From Protula sp. h YS-2021 (taxonomy: Eukaryota; Annelida; Polychaeta; Sabellida; Serpulidae): a stretch of 64,000 bases of DNA. The position numbers and the translations under genes were made by a program. Below, in pieces: positions 34,182-47,135 of this stretch. Below the pieces are notes generated by a model. The model was not told the origin of the DNA, searched no databases, and worked only from the letters and a program-made list of their open reading frames with translations. How positions within the stretch are numbered: the first letter of the stretch is position 1; each line of letters starts with the position of its first letter. The stretch lies in assembly GCA_949752745.1 (NCBI GenBank), contig OX457026.1, positions 48,059,256 to 48,123,255 on the forward strand, written 5' to 3'.

Positions 34182-35010
34182 CAAATATGCACAACTATAT
34201 ACAACCATGTACAGCTGTGTACATCTATGCACAACTATGTATAACTATGCACAACTATGCAAAACCATATACAACTACGTACAAGCATTTACAACTGTAT
34301 ACAAATATGCACAACTATGTACAACTATGCACAACTGTGTACAACTGTATACAACCATGCACAACTGTATACAAATATACAACCATATACAACTATGTAC
34401 AAGCATGTACAACAGTACAAATATGCACAACCATGTACAACTATGCACAACTGTGTACAACTATATACAACAATGCACAACAGTATACATATATGCACAT
34501 CTATGCACAATTATGTATAACTATGTACAACTATGCACAACCATATATAACTATGTACAAGCATGTACAACAGTATACAAATATGCACAACTATGTACAA
34601 CTATGCACAACTGTGCACAACTATGTACAACCATGCACAACTGTATACATAGATGCACATCTATGCACAACTATGTATAACAAGGTACAACTATGCAGAA
34701 CCATATACAACTATGTACAAGCATTTACAACAGTATACAAATATGTACAACTATGTACATCTATGCACAACTATGTATAACTATGTACAACTATGCACAA
34801 CCATATAAAACTATGTACAACTATGCACAACCATATACAACTATGTACAAGCATGTACAACAGCATACAACTATGCACAACTGTGTACAACTATGTACAA
34901 CCATGCACAACTGTACACATGTATGCACATCTATGCACAACTATGTATAACTATGTACATCTATGCACAACCATATACAACTATGTGCAACCATGTACAA
35001 CTATGTACAG

Positions 35011-35135
35011 CTGTGATAGTGGGAGGAATGAAGAAATAGTAAAAGAAGAGTTAGAAAAAAAAAGAAATTCCGATTAGCCGCCTCTAACGCCATGCATGGA
35101 ACAGAACGCAGTGGGTGTATTCTTAAGATTAAACA
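35011..35135 (+). mobile_element. SINE 3' core, copy 3, truncated
   Basis: Starts 984 bp after copy 2. It lacks the 'gggaaaaaaagag' step and changes 'tagtcgcc' to 'tagccgcc'. It leaves the shared text after 'gtattcttaagatt', where the C/G hairpin would start. This is the right boundary of the composite. Confidence 0.75.
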
Positions 35136-35465
35136 GGGGGCAGATATGTAATAACGCTTGCTACTCTCACTTGAAATTTCAAGACGGCAAGACCACTTTT
35201 CAACAAGAAGTTCAAATTTTACGTACAAATTGGGGTTTTCGAGAAAGTAATAGCAAGATGGGCACTTATGTACTCTACCTTCTACCTAAATTTGAGAACG
35301 TTTCCACCAAAACTCTAGGAGGAGAAACATTTTAAAGAATTTTGCTTTTTGGCTAATATTTCTGCCAATTTTTCGCGAATCGTCAAATAAAAGTAACAGC
35401 AAGGTAGGTACTTATGTCTGCTACCATCATCTCAAATTGCAAGACTTTAAGGCTGAAAACCTAGG
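35136..35465. repeat. Two units of the 'gccaatttttcgcgaatc' family
   Basis: 'gtaataacgcttgctactct', 'aaatttcaaga', 'gctaatatttctgccaattt' and 'aaaagtaacagcaaggtagg' match the 13.1-14.3 kb family. The first unit immediately follows the truncated SINE core. Confidence 0.65.
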
Positions 35466-36734
35466 AGATACAATTTTGAAACTAAAAGGCCCAACGAGGA
35501 CTATAAAACCAGCCCTTAGCCCCTCCCATTTTCATTATGATTCTGGGCTCATCGAGGCAACATCAGTTCCTCGCGTACTTATTTAGCGTTTTTATTCAAC
35601 ATTTTGACAGATTTTGTTGAGATAAAATGGTCAATGAGTTAACAATTACTTTCTAACCATATTAAAGTATTTTTACGACTGTTTGAAAAGAGTTTACATC
35701 AAAATTTAACTTCAATCATATCACAATTTTAAGAACGGCCTAACCTCATCGTAAATTCCACGTGTTTTACGCGACCTAATTCTTGCTTGATTGACGCTGT
35801 CAAAACATTGACCCATTGAAGCTCAATGAACAGTAGGTTACAGGGGGGCCACTTTCAACTCCTTTGTCTAAGCTGGACTCACAATGTGGATACAAATTTG
35901 CTGCAGAAATTAACTGTTATCTTCAGTTGGTCATTTCGCACATCACACAAAGACATTTATCTTAAGGTTGTAAAATCTAAATAAATTAGATTGGTGGCTT
36001 TCTCCAAGAAAGTGAGAAAAGGGGTGGACTCGGTGCCATGGCTAAAAGCAGCGTTTTCAGTTGGGCCTTTAAAAGCGTACATATACTCATCCTTTCAACG
36101 ACTGCTACAGCACCTGTTTTTTTAGCAGCTGGGGTTAAGAATGTTTTTGAAATGTAACTTGATAAATATGTTTCAAAAGTAAGCATTACTTCTCGAATAA
36201 CATGCTTATCATTTTTAGTAACATTGGTCTAATTCATCATGTTCCCGAATCCCTTGTACACACGTTAACCGCTTAATTCACATTTGATTTGAATTACATC
36301 CTCAGAGACACGATTCCTCGTGTAGCGCGGATGACCAACGAAATTGGACCTAAAATCGGTTTTAAATTTCATACTACTGTCACTTTTACTACATTTTTCA
36401 CAGTTCGAACAGTTTAACATTTTTCAGTTTCGAGGAAATTTTTTTAATGTGAGTTTTTATTTCTAAAAGAATTGGTAGAATTGGTAAAACATCCCATGGG
36501 CTAAAACCGTTCAATCCATTAAAATGTTATTTAATGAATCTTCGTGCACATTGTGCCATAAAAGCCGTAAAAGCGAAGACATTACAAGTTTGAAAGGAGA
36601 AACTCGCCAACTTTAATAAAATATCGAAATGGTAAAACAACCCATGGGGTAAAACCGTTCAATCCATTAAAAATGTTTCACTGTGTAACGTGCAGGTTCG
36701 ACTCTAAAAAGATGCTAGGTTGATATGTTCACAA
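35466..36734. other. No gene recognised; one 148-bp repeat pair
   Basis: 'gtaaaacatcccatgggcta' at 36,484 returns as 'gtaaaacaacccatggggta' at 36,632, with shared 'accgttcaatccattaaaa'. The rest is AT-rich without a usable frame. Confidence 0.55.
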
Positions 36735-39700
36735 AGTTTTACCAGACGATGCACACCTGCAATATGTGCTCTGTCGGTGTGTCAGACCGACAGGTTTATA
36801 ATTTTGAAGACCTACCCTGGACGCCACGAAAATAAAGTTCTAATAGTCGAAAAAATACTGTAATTTTAAATTTTTTTCATGAATCCGAACACAAATACGA
36901 CATTACACATCTTCAATATGTACACTATCAACGTGTGAACAATCTGACCTATAGTTTCGGAGATTTAGCCCGGACCACATACGTACAGACGGACAGATAG
37001 GCGGAGGGACAAACTCATAACTACATCCCTCTGTTAAATGAGGTATAACTAAAAACTTAAGCTGGAAATTCCTCTTGAATGTGCATACACATACTTTCTT
37101 TCTACTGAACAAACACAGATTCGATTTATGTTTAAGGCTTGGATTCTGACTGAAATTACCTCACGCTGGAAATAGGAATATAACGTAATCTCATTCATAA
37201 TTCGTTTGAAATAGACGGTGACTAATCATTTTCACTGACGTGAAGAGGGAAAATTTAATTTACTGCAAAAGGTCTCTAAAATAAATTCTCATGTTCTTGT
37301 GAAGGAAACTTTTTAAAAATTCGAGAACTGGATTCAAATTTGATTGTTCATGAAGATGTCAGCAGTTCAGTATCCAAAACCGAATCAAAATTTAAAGCTT
37401 TTCCGACTGAGAAACTCTATTTCAAAATGAAAATATATTTTTCGTTATACTGGAAGTTTCCGCTTCTATTTTTACTTTTCTTCTGTTAAGTTAGCGGGTT
37501 ACATCGCGTCAATCAATACAGCCCAAAGAGGAGTAGAAAACAATATTGTCGTAGTAGTTAATCCAGGTTAGCTAAACCGCGTATATATAATACGTTTCAC
37601 TGTGTTACGTTCCTGACACGAGACAAATTCAGGTGCAGGTTTCCCTCTTAAAAGATCTTTAACTAATATAGCCCCACAGTGACCTTGAACAACGACGCAA
37701 GGTCACCAATGCCTGTTCAGATGTGGAACATTATATATAAAAGCTACATACCAGGCTTGATTTAAATACAATTCGCACAACTTGAAATATCGTGCTCACA
37801 ATCCACTTGATATGGCAAATCCCATATACTTTTGAAGACGCACAATGACCTGAAACAACGACGACGCAAGGCCACCAAAACTTAATCAGCTCTAGAACAT
37901 TACATAATGAAGCCATATAACATGTTTGTCTGCAATCCGATTGGTAGAACTTGACATGTGATGTTCACAATCAGAGCTTGACGCACAGAATGACGGACGG
38001 ACCAGTCAAAAACATAATGCTCATAAAAATTAGAGCCTAAAGAAGTAATATAAAAGCGGACATCTTGACCTTGTCGTTTAAGATTAATGTCAAAAACTGG
38101 AATTATTTTGAAAACGGGCATTAAAAGACTTCAAAAAATGTAACTCGATCACAATGGCCTCATCGTATGAGTTACAATATGGCTGCCATTTGGAATTGTT
38201 TTATTAAATCAATAAGTAGTCTCGAGAGTGATTTTCAGATGGTACGTATTAAATGTGATGGCGATCCATTGTTTTGCAAGATTTGCAAACTTTGGCTAAA
38301 TCGTGAAAAAATACAAGCTGTGTCAAGTATTACCCAGGGAACATTCCCGACAAATTTTAAAACAAGTGAACCAGAAATGTAGGAAAAGCAACATTTCGAA
38401 ACATTGCTTACACAAACGCACACATAAAAGACGACGGATTCACCACAACTGATGCGTACAGCCCACCGATCATAGTCGGATGAAAAAAATTGTTTTGACA
38501 ATATTTAACTCTTATACACGTGCGTGAAATTAAAAAAAATCCTATGAATAGTTCTGGAGATACAGCCTCGACGACACTTATTTACACGGACTAAATTATA
38601 CCAAAACGCGCAACTTCATCAAATTTCACAACACTCATTTTGACCACTTTTATAAATCCGAACAAATTACGACGATGTACCAAAGGAATGTATGTTCTGT
38701 CCGTGTGTCAAGCAATCCGATTGATAGTTTTGAAGATCTACCCTGGACGCGACGAAGATGAAGTTCTGATAGTCGAAAAATCTGTAATTTTAACAATTTT
38801 TCATGAATCCGAACACAAATACGACATTACACATCTTCAATATGCACACTATCAACGTGTGAACAATCTGACCTATAGTTTCGGAGATTAAGCCCGGACC
38901 GCATACATACAGACGGACAGATAGGCGGAGGGACAAGCCCATAACTACATCCCCCTGTTAAACGAGGTATAATTACAAACTTAAGCTGGAAATTCCTCAT
39001 GAATGTGCATACACATACTTTCTTTCTACTGAACAAACACAGCTTCCATTTATGTTGGGGACTTGGATTCTGATTGAAATTATCTCACGCTGGAAATAGG
39101 AATATAATGTAATCTTATTCATACTTCGTTTGCAAAAGACGGTGACTAATCATTTTCACTGACGGTAAATTTGGCTTTCGTCCAAAGCTTTTACTTCATT
39201 TCAAAAGTCTTTTCAGAAGTGAAAATGGAAAATTTAACTTTCTGCAAAAGGTCTCTAATACCAATTCTTATCTTCTTGCGAAGGAAAATTTTTAAAAATT
39301 CGAGAACTGGATACAAATTTGATTGTTCATGAAAATGTCAGCAGTGCAGTAACTAAAACCCGAATCAAAATTTAAAGCTTTTCCCACTGAGAAACTCTAT
39401 TTCAAAATGAAAATATGTTTTTCGTTATACTGGAAGTTTCTGCTTCTATTTTTACTTTTCTTCAGTTCGTTAGCGGGTTATATCGCGTCAATCAATACAT
39501 CCCAAAGAGGAGAAAACAATATTATTGCAGTTGTTAATCTAGGTTAGCTACACCATGCATATATAACACGTTTCACTGTGTTACGTTCCTGACACGAGAC
39601 AAATTCAGGTGCAGGTTTCCCTCTTAAAAGATCTTTAACTAAAATAGCCCCACGGTGACCTTGAACAACGACGCAAGGTCACCAATGCCTGTTCAGATGT

Positions 39701-42700
39701 GGAACATTATATATAAAAGCTACATACCAGGCTTGATTTAAATACAATTCGCACAACTTGAAATATCGTGCTCACAATCCACTTGATATGGCAAATCCCA
39801 TATACTTTTGAAGACGCACAATGACCTGAAACAACGACGACGCAAGGCCACCAAAACTTAATCAGCTCTAGAACATTACATAATGAAGCCATATAACATG
39901 TTTGTCTGCAATCCGATTGGTAGAACTTGACATGTGATGTTCACAATCAGAGCTTGACGCACAGAATGACGGACGGACCAGTCAAAAACATAATGCTCAT
40001 AAAAATTAGAGCCTAAAGAAGTAATATAAAAGCGGACATCTTGACCTTGTCGTTTAAGATTAATGTCAAAAACTGGAATTATTTTGAAAACGGGCATTAA
40101 AAGACTTCAAAAAATGTAACTCGATCACAATGGCCTCATCGTATGAGTTACAATATGGCTGCCATTTGGAATTGTTTTATTAAATCAATAAGTAGTCTCG
40201 AGAGTGATTTTCAGATGGTACGTATTAAATGTGATGGCGATCCATTGTTTTGCAAGATTTGCAAACTTTGGCTAAATCGTGAAAAAATACAAGCTGTGTC
40301 AAGTACAAGCTGGGAACATTCCCGACAAATTTTAAAACAAGTGAACCAGAAATGTAGGAAAAGCAACATTTCGAAACATTGCTTACACAAACGCACACAT
40401 AAAAGACGACGGATTCACCACAACTGATGCGTACAGCCCACCGATCATAGTCGGATGAAAAAAATTGTTTTGACAATATTTAACTCTTATACACGTGCGT
40501 GAAATTAAAAAAATCCTATGAATAGTTCTGGAGATACAGCCTCGACGACACTTATTTACACGGACTAAATTATACCAAAACGCGCAACTTCATCAAATTT
40601 CACAACACTCATTTTGACCACTTTTATAAATCCGAACAAATTACGACGATGTACCAAAGGAATGTATGTTCTGTCCGTGTGTCAAGCAATCCGATTGATA
40701 GTTTTGAAGATCTACCCTGGACGCGACGAAGATGAAGTTCTGATAGTCGAAAAATCTGTAATTTTAACAATTTTTCATGAATCCGAACACAAATACGACA
40801 TTACACATCTTCAATATGCACACTATCAACGTGTGAACAATCTGACCTATAGTTTCGGAGATTAAGCCCGGACCGCATACATACAGACGGACAGATAGGC
40901 GGAGGGACAAGCCCATAACTACATCCCCCTGTTAAACGAGGTATAATTACAAACTTAAGCTGGAAATTCCTCATGAATGTGCATACACATACTTTCTTTC
41001 TACTGAACAAACACAGCTTCCATTTATGTTGGGGACTTGGATTCTGATTGAAATTATCTCACGCTGGAAATAGGAATATAATGTAATCTTATTCATACTT
41101 CGTTTGCAAAAGACGGTGACTAATCATTTTCACTGACGGTAAATTTGGCTTTCGTCCAAAGCTTTTACTTCATTTCAAAAGTCTTTTCAGAAGTGAAAAT
41201 GGAAAATTTAACTTTCTGCAAAAGGTCTCTAATACCAATTCTTATCTTCTTGCGAAGGAAAATTTTTAAAAATTCGAGAACTGGATACAAATTTGATTGT
41301 TCATGAAAATGTCAGCAGTGCAGTAACTAAAACCCGAATCAAAATTTAAAGCTTTTCCCACTGAGAAACTCTATTTCAAAATGAAAATATGTTTTTCGTT
41401 ATACTGGAAGTTTCTGCTTCTATTTTTACTTTTCTTCAGTTCGTTAGCGGGTTATATCGCGTCAATCAATACATCCCAAAGAGGAGAAAACAATATTATT
41501 GCAGTTGTTAATCTAGGTTAGCTACACCATGCATATATAACACGTTTCACTGTGTTACGTTCCTGACACGAGACAAATTCAGGTGCAGGTTTCCCTCTTA
41601 AAAGATCTTTAACTAAAATAGCCCCACGGTGACCTTGAACAACGACGCAAGGTCACCAAAGGCTAATCAGATCTGGACCATTACAGATAAAAGCTACACA
41701 CCAGGCGTGATTTAAATACAATTCGCACAACTTGAAGTATCGTGCTCACAATCCACTTGATATGGCAAATCCCATAAAATTTTGAAGACACACAATGACC
41801 TTAAACAACGACGCAAGGCCACCAAAACTTAATCAGCTCTAGAACATTACATATTAAAGCAATATAATATGTTTGTTTGAAATCCGATTGGTAGAACTGG
41901 ACATGTGATGTTCACAATCAGAGCTTGACGCACAAAATGACGGACGGCCCAGTCAAAAACATAATGCTCATAAAAATAAGGCTCAAATTCGATCCTGAGC
42001 CCAAAGAAGTAATATAAAAGCGCTTAAGATTAAGGTAAAAAAAACTGGAAGTTCTTCACCGTTTTGAAAACGGGCCTTAAAGACTTTAAATAAAACGTAC
42101 CTCGATCACAATGACCTCATCGTATTAAGCACAATATGGCAGCCATTTTGATTTGCAATGAATAAGAAGTCTCGAGAGTAATTTTCAGATGGTACGTATT
42201 AAATGTGATGACGATACTTTGTTTGCAAGATTTGGAAAACTTGGGCTAAATCGTGAAAAAACAAGCTGTGTTCAGGAGTACCCAGGGAATATTCCTGACA
42301 AATTTTAAAAAAGTGGATCAGAAATGTAGGAAAAGTAGCATTTTGAAACATTGCTTACACAGACGCACACATAAAAGACGACGGATTCACCACAACTGAT
42401 GAGTACAGCCCACCGACCATAGTCGGCTGGGATGAAAAAAAAGTGTTTTGACAATTTTCAATCTCTTATACACGTGCATGAAATTTAAAAAAATGAATAG
42501 TTCTTGAGGTACAGCCTCGACGACACTTACTTGCATGGGCTAAATTATACCAAAACGCGCAGCTTTACCATATTTTACAACACTCAGATAGACGGACAGA
42601 TAGGCGGAGGGACAAGCCCATAACTACATCCCCCTGTTAAACGAGGTATAATTACAAACTTAAGCTGGAAATTCCTCATGAATGTGCATACACATACTTT

Positions 42701-45112
42701 CTTTCTACTGAACAAGCACAGCTTCCATTTATTTTGGGGACTTGGATTCTGATTGAAATTATCTCACGCTGGAAATAGGAATATAATGTAATCTTATTCA
42801 TACTTCGTTTGCAAAAGACGGTGACTAATCATTTTCACTGACGGTAAATTTGGCTTTCGTCCAAAGCTTTTACTTCATTTCAAAAGTCTTTTCAGAAGTG
42901 AAAATGGAAAATTTAACTTTCTGCAAAAGGTCTCTAATACCAATTCTTATCTTCTTGCGAAGGAAAATTTTTAAAAATTCGAGAACTGGATACAAATTTG
43001 ATTGTTCATGAAAATGTCAGCAGTGCAGTAACTAAAACCCGAATCAAAATTTAAAGCTTTTCCCACTGAGAAACTCTATTTCAAAATGAAAATATGTTTT
43101 TCGTTATACTGGAAGTTTCTGCTTCTATTTTTACTTTTCTTCAGTTCGTTAGCGGGTTATATCGCGTCAATCAATACATCCCAAAGAGGAGAAAACAATA
43201 TTATTGCAGTTGTTAATCTAGGTTAGCTACACCATGCATATATAACACGTTTCACTGTGTTACGTTCCTGACACGAGACAAATTCAGGTGCAGGTTTCCC
43301 TCTTAAAAGATCTTTAACTAAAATAGCCCCACGGTGACCTTGAACAACGACGCAAGGTCACCAAAGGCTAATCAGATCTGGACCATTACAGATAAAAGCT
43401 ACACACCGTGCGTGATTTAAATACAATTCGCACAACTTGAAATATCGTGCTCACAATCCACTTGATATGGCAAATCCCATATACTTTTGAAGACGCACAA
43501 TGACCTGAAACAACGACGCAAGGCCACCAAAACTTAATCAGCTCTAGAACATTACATAATGAAGCCATATAACATGTTTGTTTGAAATCCGATTGGTAGA
43601 ACTTGACATGTGATGTTCACAATCAGAGCTTGACGCACAAAATGACGGACGGCCCAGTCAAAAACATAATGCTCATAAAAATAAGGCTCAAATTCGATCC
43701 TGAGCCCAAAGAAGTCATATAAAAGCGCTTAAGATTAAGGCAAAAAAAAACTGGAAGTTCTTCACTGTTTTGAAAACGGGCCTTAAAGACTTTAAATAAA
43801 ACGTACCTCGATCACAATGACCTCATCGTATTAAGCACAATATGGCAGCCATTTTGATTTGCAATGAATAAGAAGTCTCGAGAGTAATTTTCAGATGGTA
43901 CGTATTAAATGTGATGACGATACTTTGTTTGCAAGATTTGGAAAACTTGGGCTAAATCGTGAAAAAACAAGCTGTGTTCAGGATTACCCAGGGAATATTC
44001 CTGACAAATTTAAAAAAAGTGGATCAGAAATGTAGGAAAAGTAGCATTTTGAAACATTGCTTACACAGACGCACACATAAAAGACGACGGATTCACCACA
44101 ACTGATGAGTACAGCCCACCGACCATAGTCGGCTGGGATGAAAAAAAAAGTGTTTTGACAATTTTCAATCTCTTATACACGTGCATGAAATTAAAAAAAA
44201 AAATGAATAGTTCTTGAGGTACAGCCTCGACGACACTTACTTGCATGGGCTAAATTATACCAAAACGCGCAGCTTTACCATATTTTACAACACTCATTTT
44301 GACCCTTTTATAAATCCGAACAAAGTACGACGATGCACACCTGCAATATGTGTTCTGTCCGTGTGTCAGACAATCCGATTGATAGTTTTAAAGATCTACC
44401 CTGGACGCGACCGAAATGAAGTTCTGATAGTCGAAAAAAAAATACTGTAATTTTAACAATTGTTCATGAAACGTCATACAAGTACGACGTCACACATCTT
44501 CAAAATGTGCTCTATCAACGTGTGAACAATCTGAAGTATACTTTCGGAGATTTAGCCCGGACCGCATGCGAACAGACGGACAGATAGGCGGAGGGACAAG
44601 CTCACAACTACATCCCCCTGTTAAACGAGGTATAATAACAAACTTAAGCTGGAAATTCCTCATGAATGTGCATACACATACTTTCTTTCTACTGAACAAA
44701 CAGCTTTGAATTCTACTGAATAAACAGCTTTGAATTATGTTTAGGGCTTGGATTCGGAATGAAATTATCTCACGCTGAAAATAGGAATATAACCTAATCT
44801 TATTCATACTTCTTACAAAAAAATTTTGTCGAAACCTTTTACTTCATTTTGAAAGTCTTCAGATGTGAAAATGGAAAATTTAACTTTCTGCAAAAGGTCT
44901 CCAATATAAATTTTTATCTTCGTGCGAAGGAAAATTTTTAAAAATTCGAGAACTGGATTCAAATTTGATTGTTCATGAAAATGTCAGCAGTCAATATCTA
45001 AAAACCGAATCAAAATTTGGGGCCTTTCCGACTGAGAAACTCTATTTCAAAATGAAAACATGTTTTTCGTTATTCTAGAACTTTCTGCTTCTATTTTTAC
45101 TTTTCTTCACTT
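36735..45112. repeat. Tandem array of ~1.7-2.0 kb units (over four units)
   Basis: The anchor 'ggacagataggcggaggga' occurs at 36,991, 38,915, 40,889, 42,594 and 44,578, at intervals of 1,924, 1,974, 1,705 and 1,984. The short interval lacks about 280 bp, joined at 'caacactcagatagacgg' (42,581). Units 2 and 3 are almost identical across 37.6-41.6 kb; outer parts are more diverged. The 60-105 codon frames recur only because the DNA does. A diverged fragment of the unit lies at 53,121-53,735. Confidence 0.93.
37676..38010. repeat. ~170-bp subrepeats with GGTGACC/GGTCACC arms
   Basis: Each large unit contains diverged subrepeats made of 'tgaccttgaacaacgacgca', 'aacattacat', 'gcacaacttgaaatatcgtg' and 'cacaatccacttgatatgg'. 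The first part has inverted arms GTGACCTTG and CAAGGTCAC about 12 bases apart. The same material appears once at 48.19-48.32 kb and 59.13-59.28 kb. Confidence 0.7.
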
Positions 45113-45179
45113 GCGCTCCTTACTTCAATCAAACTTTTAAGACGTTTCTAACAGAAAACAGGCTTAAGACAATTTTCTC

Positions 45180-45258
45180 TTGGTCAACAGTTTTTGGTGG
45201 ATTTGGTGAATTTCTAAAAAGTAACACTAACGTAGGTACCAATGCAAGCTACACTGGA
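45180..45258. repeat. Fragment of the 'gcaagctac' dispersed family
   Basis: 'ggtgaatttctaaaaagtaa' and 'cactaacgtaggtaccaatg' resemble 'caccaaaaaagtaa..ggtaggtac..tgc' of the 13.1-14.3 kb family. This fragment is interrupted by the MITE that follows. Confidence 0.5.
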
Positions 45259-45675
45259 CAGGATTCGTACAAAGTTGAGAAGCTAATTTCCAGGACTTTA
45301 AAGGACCATTTTCCAGAACATTTCCTGAACTATTTACCAGATTATATATTAAATATATATATATATATATATATATATGGATAGAGATATATGCATTGAT
45401 TCTAAAGATAATATACAGCCAAATAAAAAAAAAACGTTTTACTGAATGGCCTCCCACTCGCCCCTAAAACCATCGTATCCACCCATTTTATTAAAATCAA
45501 ATATCAGCGTAAACAAATTATTCTATTATTGACACTAAATAAGTCTAAAACAATTTTCGGCGAATTTACAATTTCCATGATTTTTCAGGACTTTCTCGTC
45601 GTTTTCAAAGACTTTTCAGGACTTGCTTCGGCACTTTCATTTCCCAGACTTTACCAGAACTTTGTACGAACCCTG
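45259..45675. mobile_element. Non-autonomous DNA transposon (MITE), 417 bp
   Basis: The left end CAGGATTCGTACAAAGTT is inverted at the right end as AACTTTGTACGAACCCTG. Subterminal 'ccaggacttta' and 'ttcaggacttgc' motifs follow the ends on both sides. CAGGGTTCGTAC-type ends occur, as I remember, in hAT-like non-autonomous elements. No convincing 8-bp target duplication flanks it (ACACTGGA versus ATCTTGAC). It has no coding capacity. Confidence 0.6.
45341..45380. repeat. (TA)n microsatellite inside the MITE
   Basis: About 17 TA units with one interruption lie near the middle of the MITE, so the inverted ends are separated by a cruciform-prone tract. Confidence 0.9.
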
Positions 45676-45945
45676 ATCTTGACTAAATTTTATGACAAGT
45701 TTATGTGGATTCGACTTAATAAAAACGGTTTTTCACCAATATCTACCAATCTTGGGCAAACTGGAAAATAATAAGCAACATTCTAATAAAAAAAGTAATG
45801 AATAAGGCTAGTAAGTAACGCCAAAGGGACAATGAAAAAAGTTTTAAGACGTTTCAAATAAGCTCCTTTGATTAGACATTTTCTGACAAAATTGTGTTTT
45901 TCTCCACAAATTGTTGCTTCATGTTTAGCGTCCTGTTCATCGACT
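45676..45945. other. No gene; remnants of the dispersed 'caccaatatctaccaatctt' family
   Basis: 'tttttcaccaatatctacca' and 'aaaataataagcaacattc' resemble the 13.1-14.3 kb family on the far side of the MITE, which suggests the MITE inserted into such a copy. Confidence 0.45.
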
Positions 45946-46095
45946 ATGCATGTTATATTGAGATGCACTTGCTAAAAGAACGAGTGGGACATCCGTGGGA
46001 CATCCATGGAACTGACAGCAGTTGGTCTATTCTCAAGATTCTCCTAAACCCACAAGGCGACAGAGGTCATGTGATCTTCGACCTTGAAAATTAAA
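45946..46095 (+). repeat. Diverged repeat sharing a frame with 51,640-51,843
   Basis: 'gcacttgctaaaagaac', 'actgacagcagt', 'ctcaagatt' and 'gaccttgaaaattaaagtc' recur in order at 51,660-51,846. Both copies can be read in one frame as HLLKE-V, TDSS-S-LK and DLEN-stop. A SINE core relation is plausible because the second copy also has 'aagaaatagtaaaacaagag' and 'attagtcg'. Confidence 0.5.
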
Positions 46096-46459
46096 GTCAA
46101 AGTTCAGTTTAACAGTTGTTACAATAACAGGCGCTTTGCTATGTTTCCTCCCTTGCAAATTTAGAATCATGGATGCTTAGTTTTAGAAGTTTAATATTAG
46201 CTATATTGTACTGTTCGGCTTAATGGCTATTGTAAATTATAGGATCATGCCTTTTGTGGTGTGCACCCCTATGAGCACTGCGTATTATAAACTATTGTAA
46301 CGGATCCTTCAAAACGGGTCTTCTGAAAATAAACAACTGACTTAACTGGGTTTGTTGCAGTTCAGCAATAGCTGACTATATGCCGGAAATAGTCGAAGAG
46401 CAAATGGAAATACGAACGAGATTCTTGAAGGAAGTGATTGCTTCGTTTAACTCTAGAAT

Positions 46460-47135
46460 ATTTACAAAAAAACTGAATGAAATTTGGCAACAACCCAAGC
46501 TTTACCCAAATGGCGAACTCCGTCAACGAAATTTTGTAACGATCCACGGTTTACACAAATGGTGAACTGCGTCAGCGACATTTTGCGACGACCCAAGCTT
46601 TACACAAATGGCGAACTCCGTCAACGAAATTTGTAACGATCCACGTTTTACACAAATGGTGAACTGCGTCGGCGAAATTTTGCGACGACCCAAGCTTCAC
46701 ACAAATGGCGAACTTCGTCAACGAAATTTTGTAACGATCCACGTTTTACACAAATGGTGAACTGCGTCAGCGAAATTTTGCAACGACCCAAGCTTTACAC
46801 AAATGGCGAACTCCGTCAACGAAATTTTGCAACGATCCAAGTTTTACACAAATGGCGAACTGCGTCAGCGAAATTTTGCAACGACCCAAGCTTTACACAA
46901 ATGGCGAACTCCGTCAACGAAATTTTGTAACGATCCAAGTTTTACACAAATAGTGAACTGCGTCAGCGAAATTTTGCAACGAACCAAGTTTTACACAAAT
47001 GTCGAACTCCGTCAACGAAATTGTGCAATGATCCAAGTTTTACACAAATGGTGAACTGCGTCAACGAAATGTTGTAACAATCCACGCCTTACACAAATGG
47101 TGAACTGCGTCAAAGAGATTTTGCAACGACCAAAA
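46460..47135. repeat. 49-bp VNTR, copy 1, ~13 units
   Basis: The unit is 'acgaaattttgcaacgaccc', 'aagctttacacaaatggcga', 'actgcgtca'. Variants alternate between CGAACTCC/GTCAACG and GAACTGC/GTCAGCG types, a two-unit rhythm near the left end. 49 is not a multiple of three, so peptides cycle through frames. Confidence 0.94.

Larger units (their letters stand above)
32836..35012. repeat. 10-bp VNTR (caactatgta), three blocks
   Basis: Blocks at about 32,836-33,012, 33,175-34,015 and 34,178-35,010 consist of decamers 'caactatgta', 'caactatgca', 'caaccatata' and 'caactgtgta'. Three units make 30 bp, so all frames on one strand can stay open and give YNYVQLCTTM-type peptides up to 217 codons. The second and third blocks share long runs of variant order, so they arose by duplication of a ~1-kb unit. 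Confidence 0.94.

Noticed and set aside
34127..34780. 217-codon frame rich in Tyr, Thr and Cys
   Set aside because: It arises from the 10-bp VNTR, where three units make ten codons and any frame can stay open.
37731..41010. Identical small proteins recurring ~1,976 bp apart
   Set aside because: The DNA repeat is identical over its whole length, coding or not, so frame identity says nothing about selection.
45259..45675. 8-bp target duplication for the MITE
   Set aside because: The flanking octamers ACACTGGA and ATCTTGAC do not match, so I claim the inverted ends but not a target duplication.
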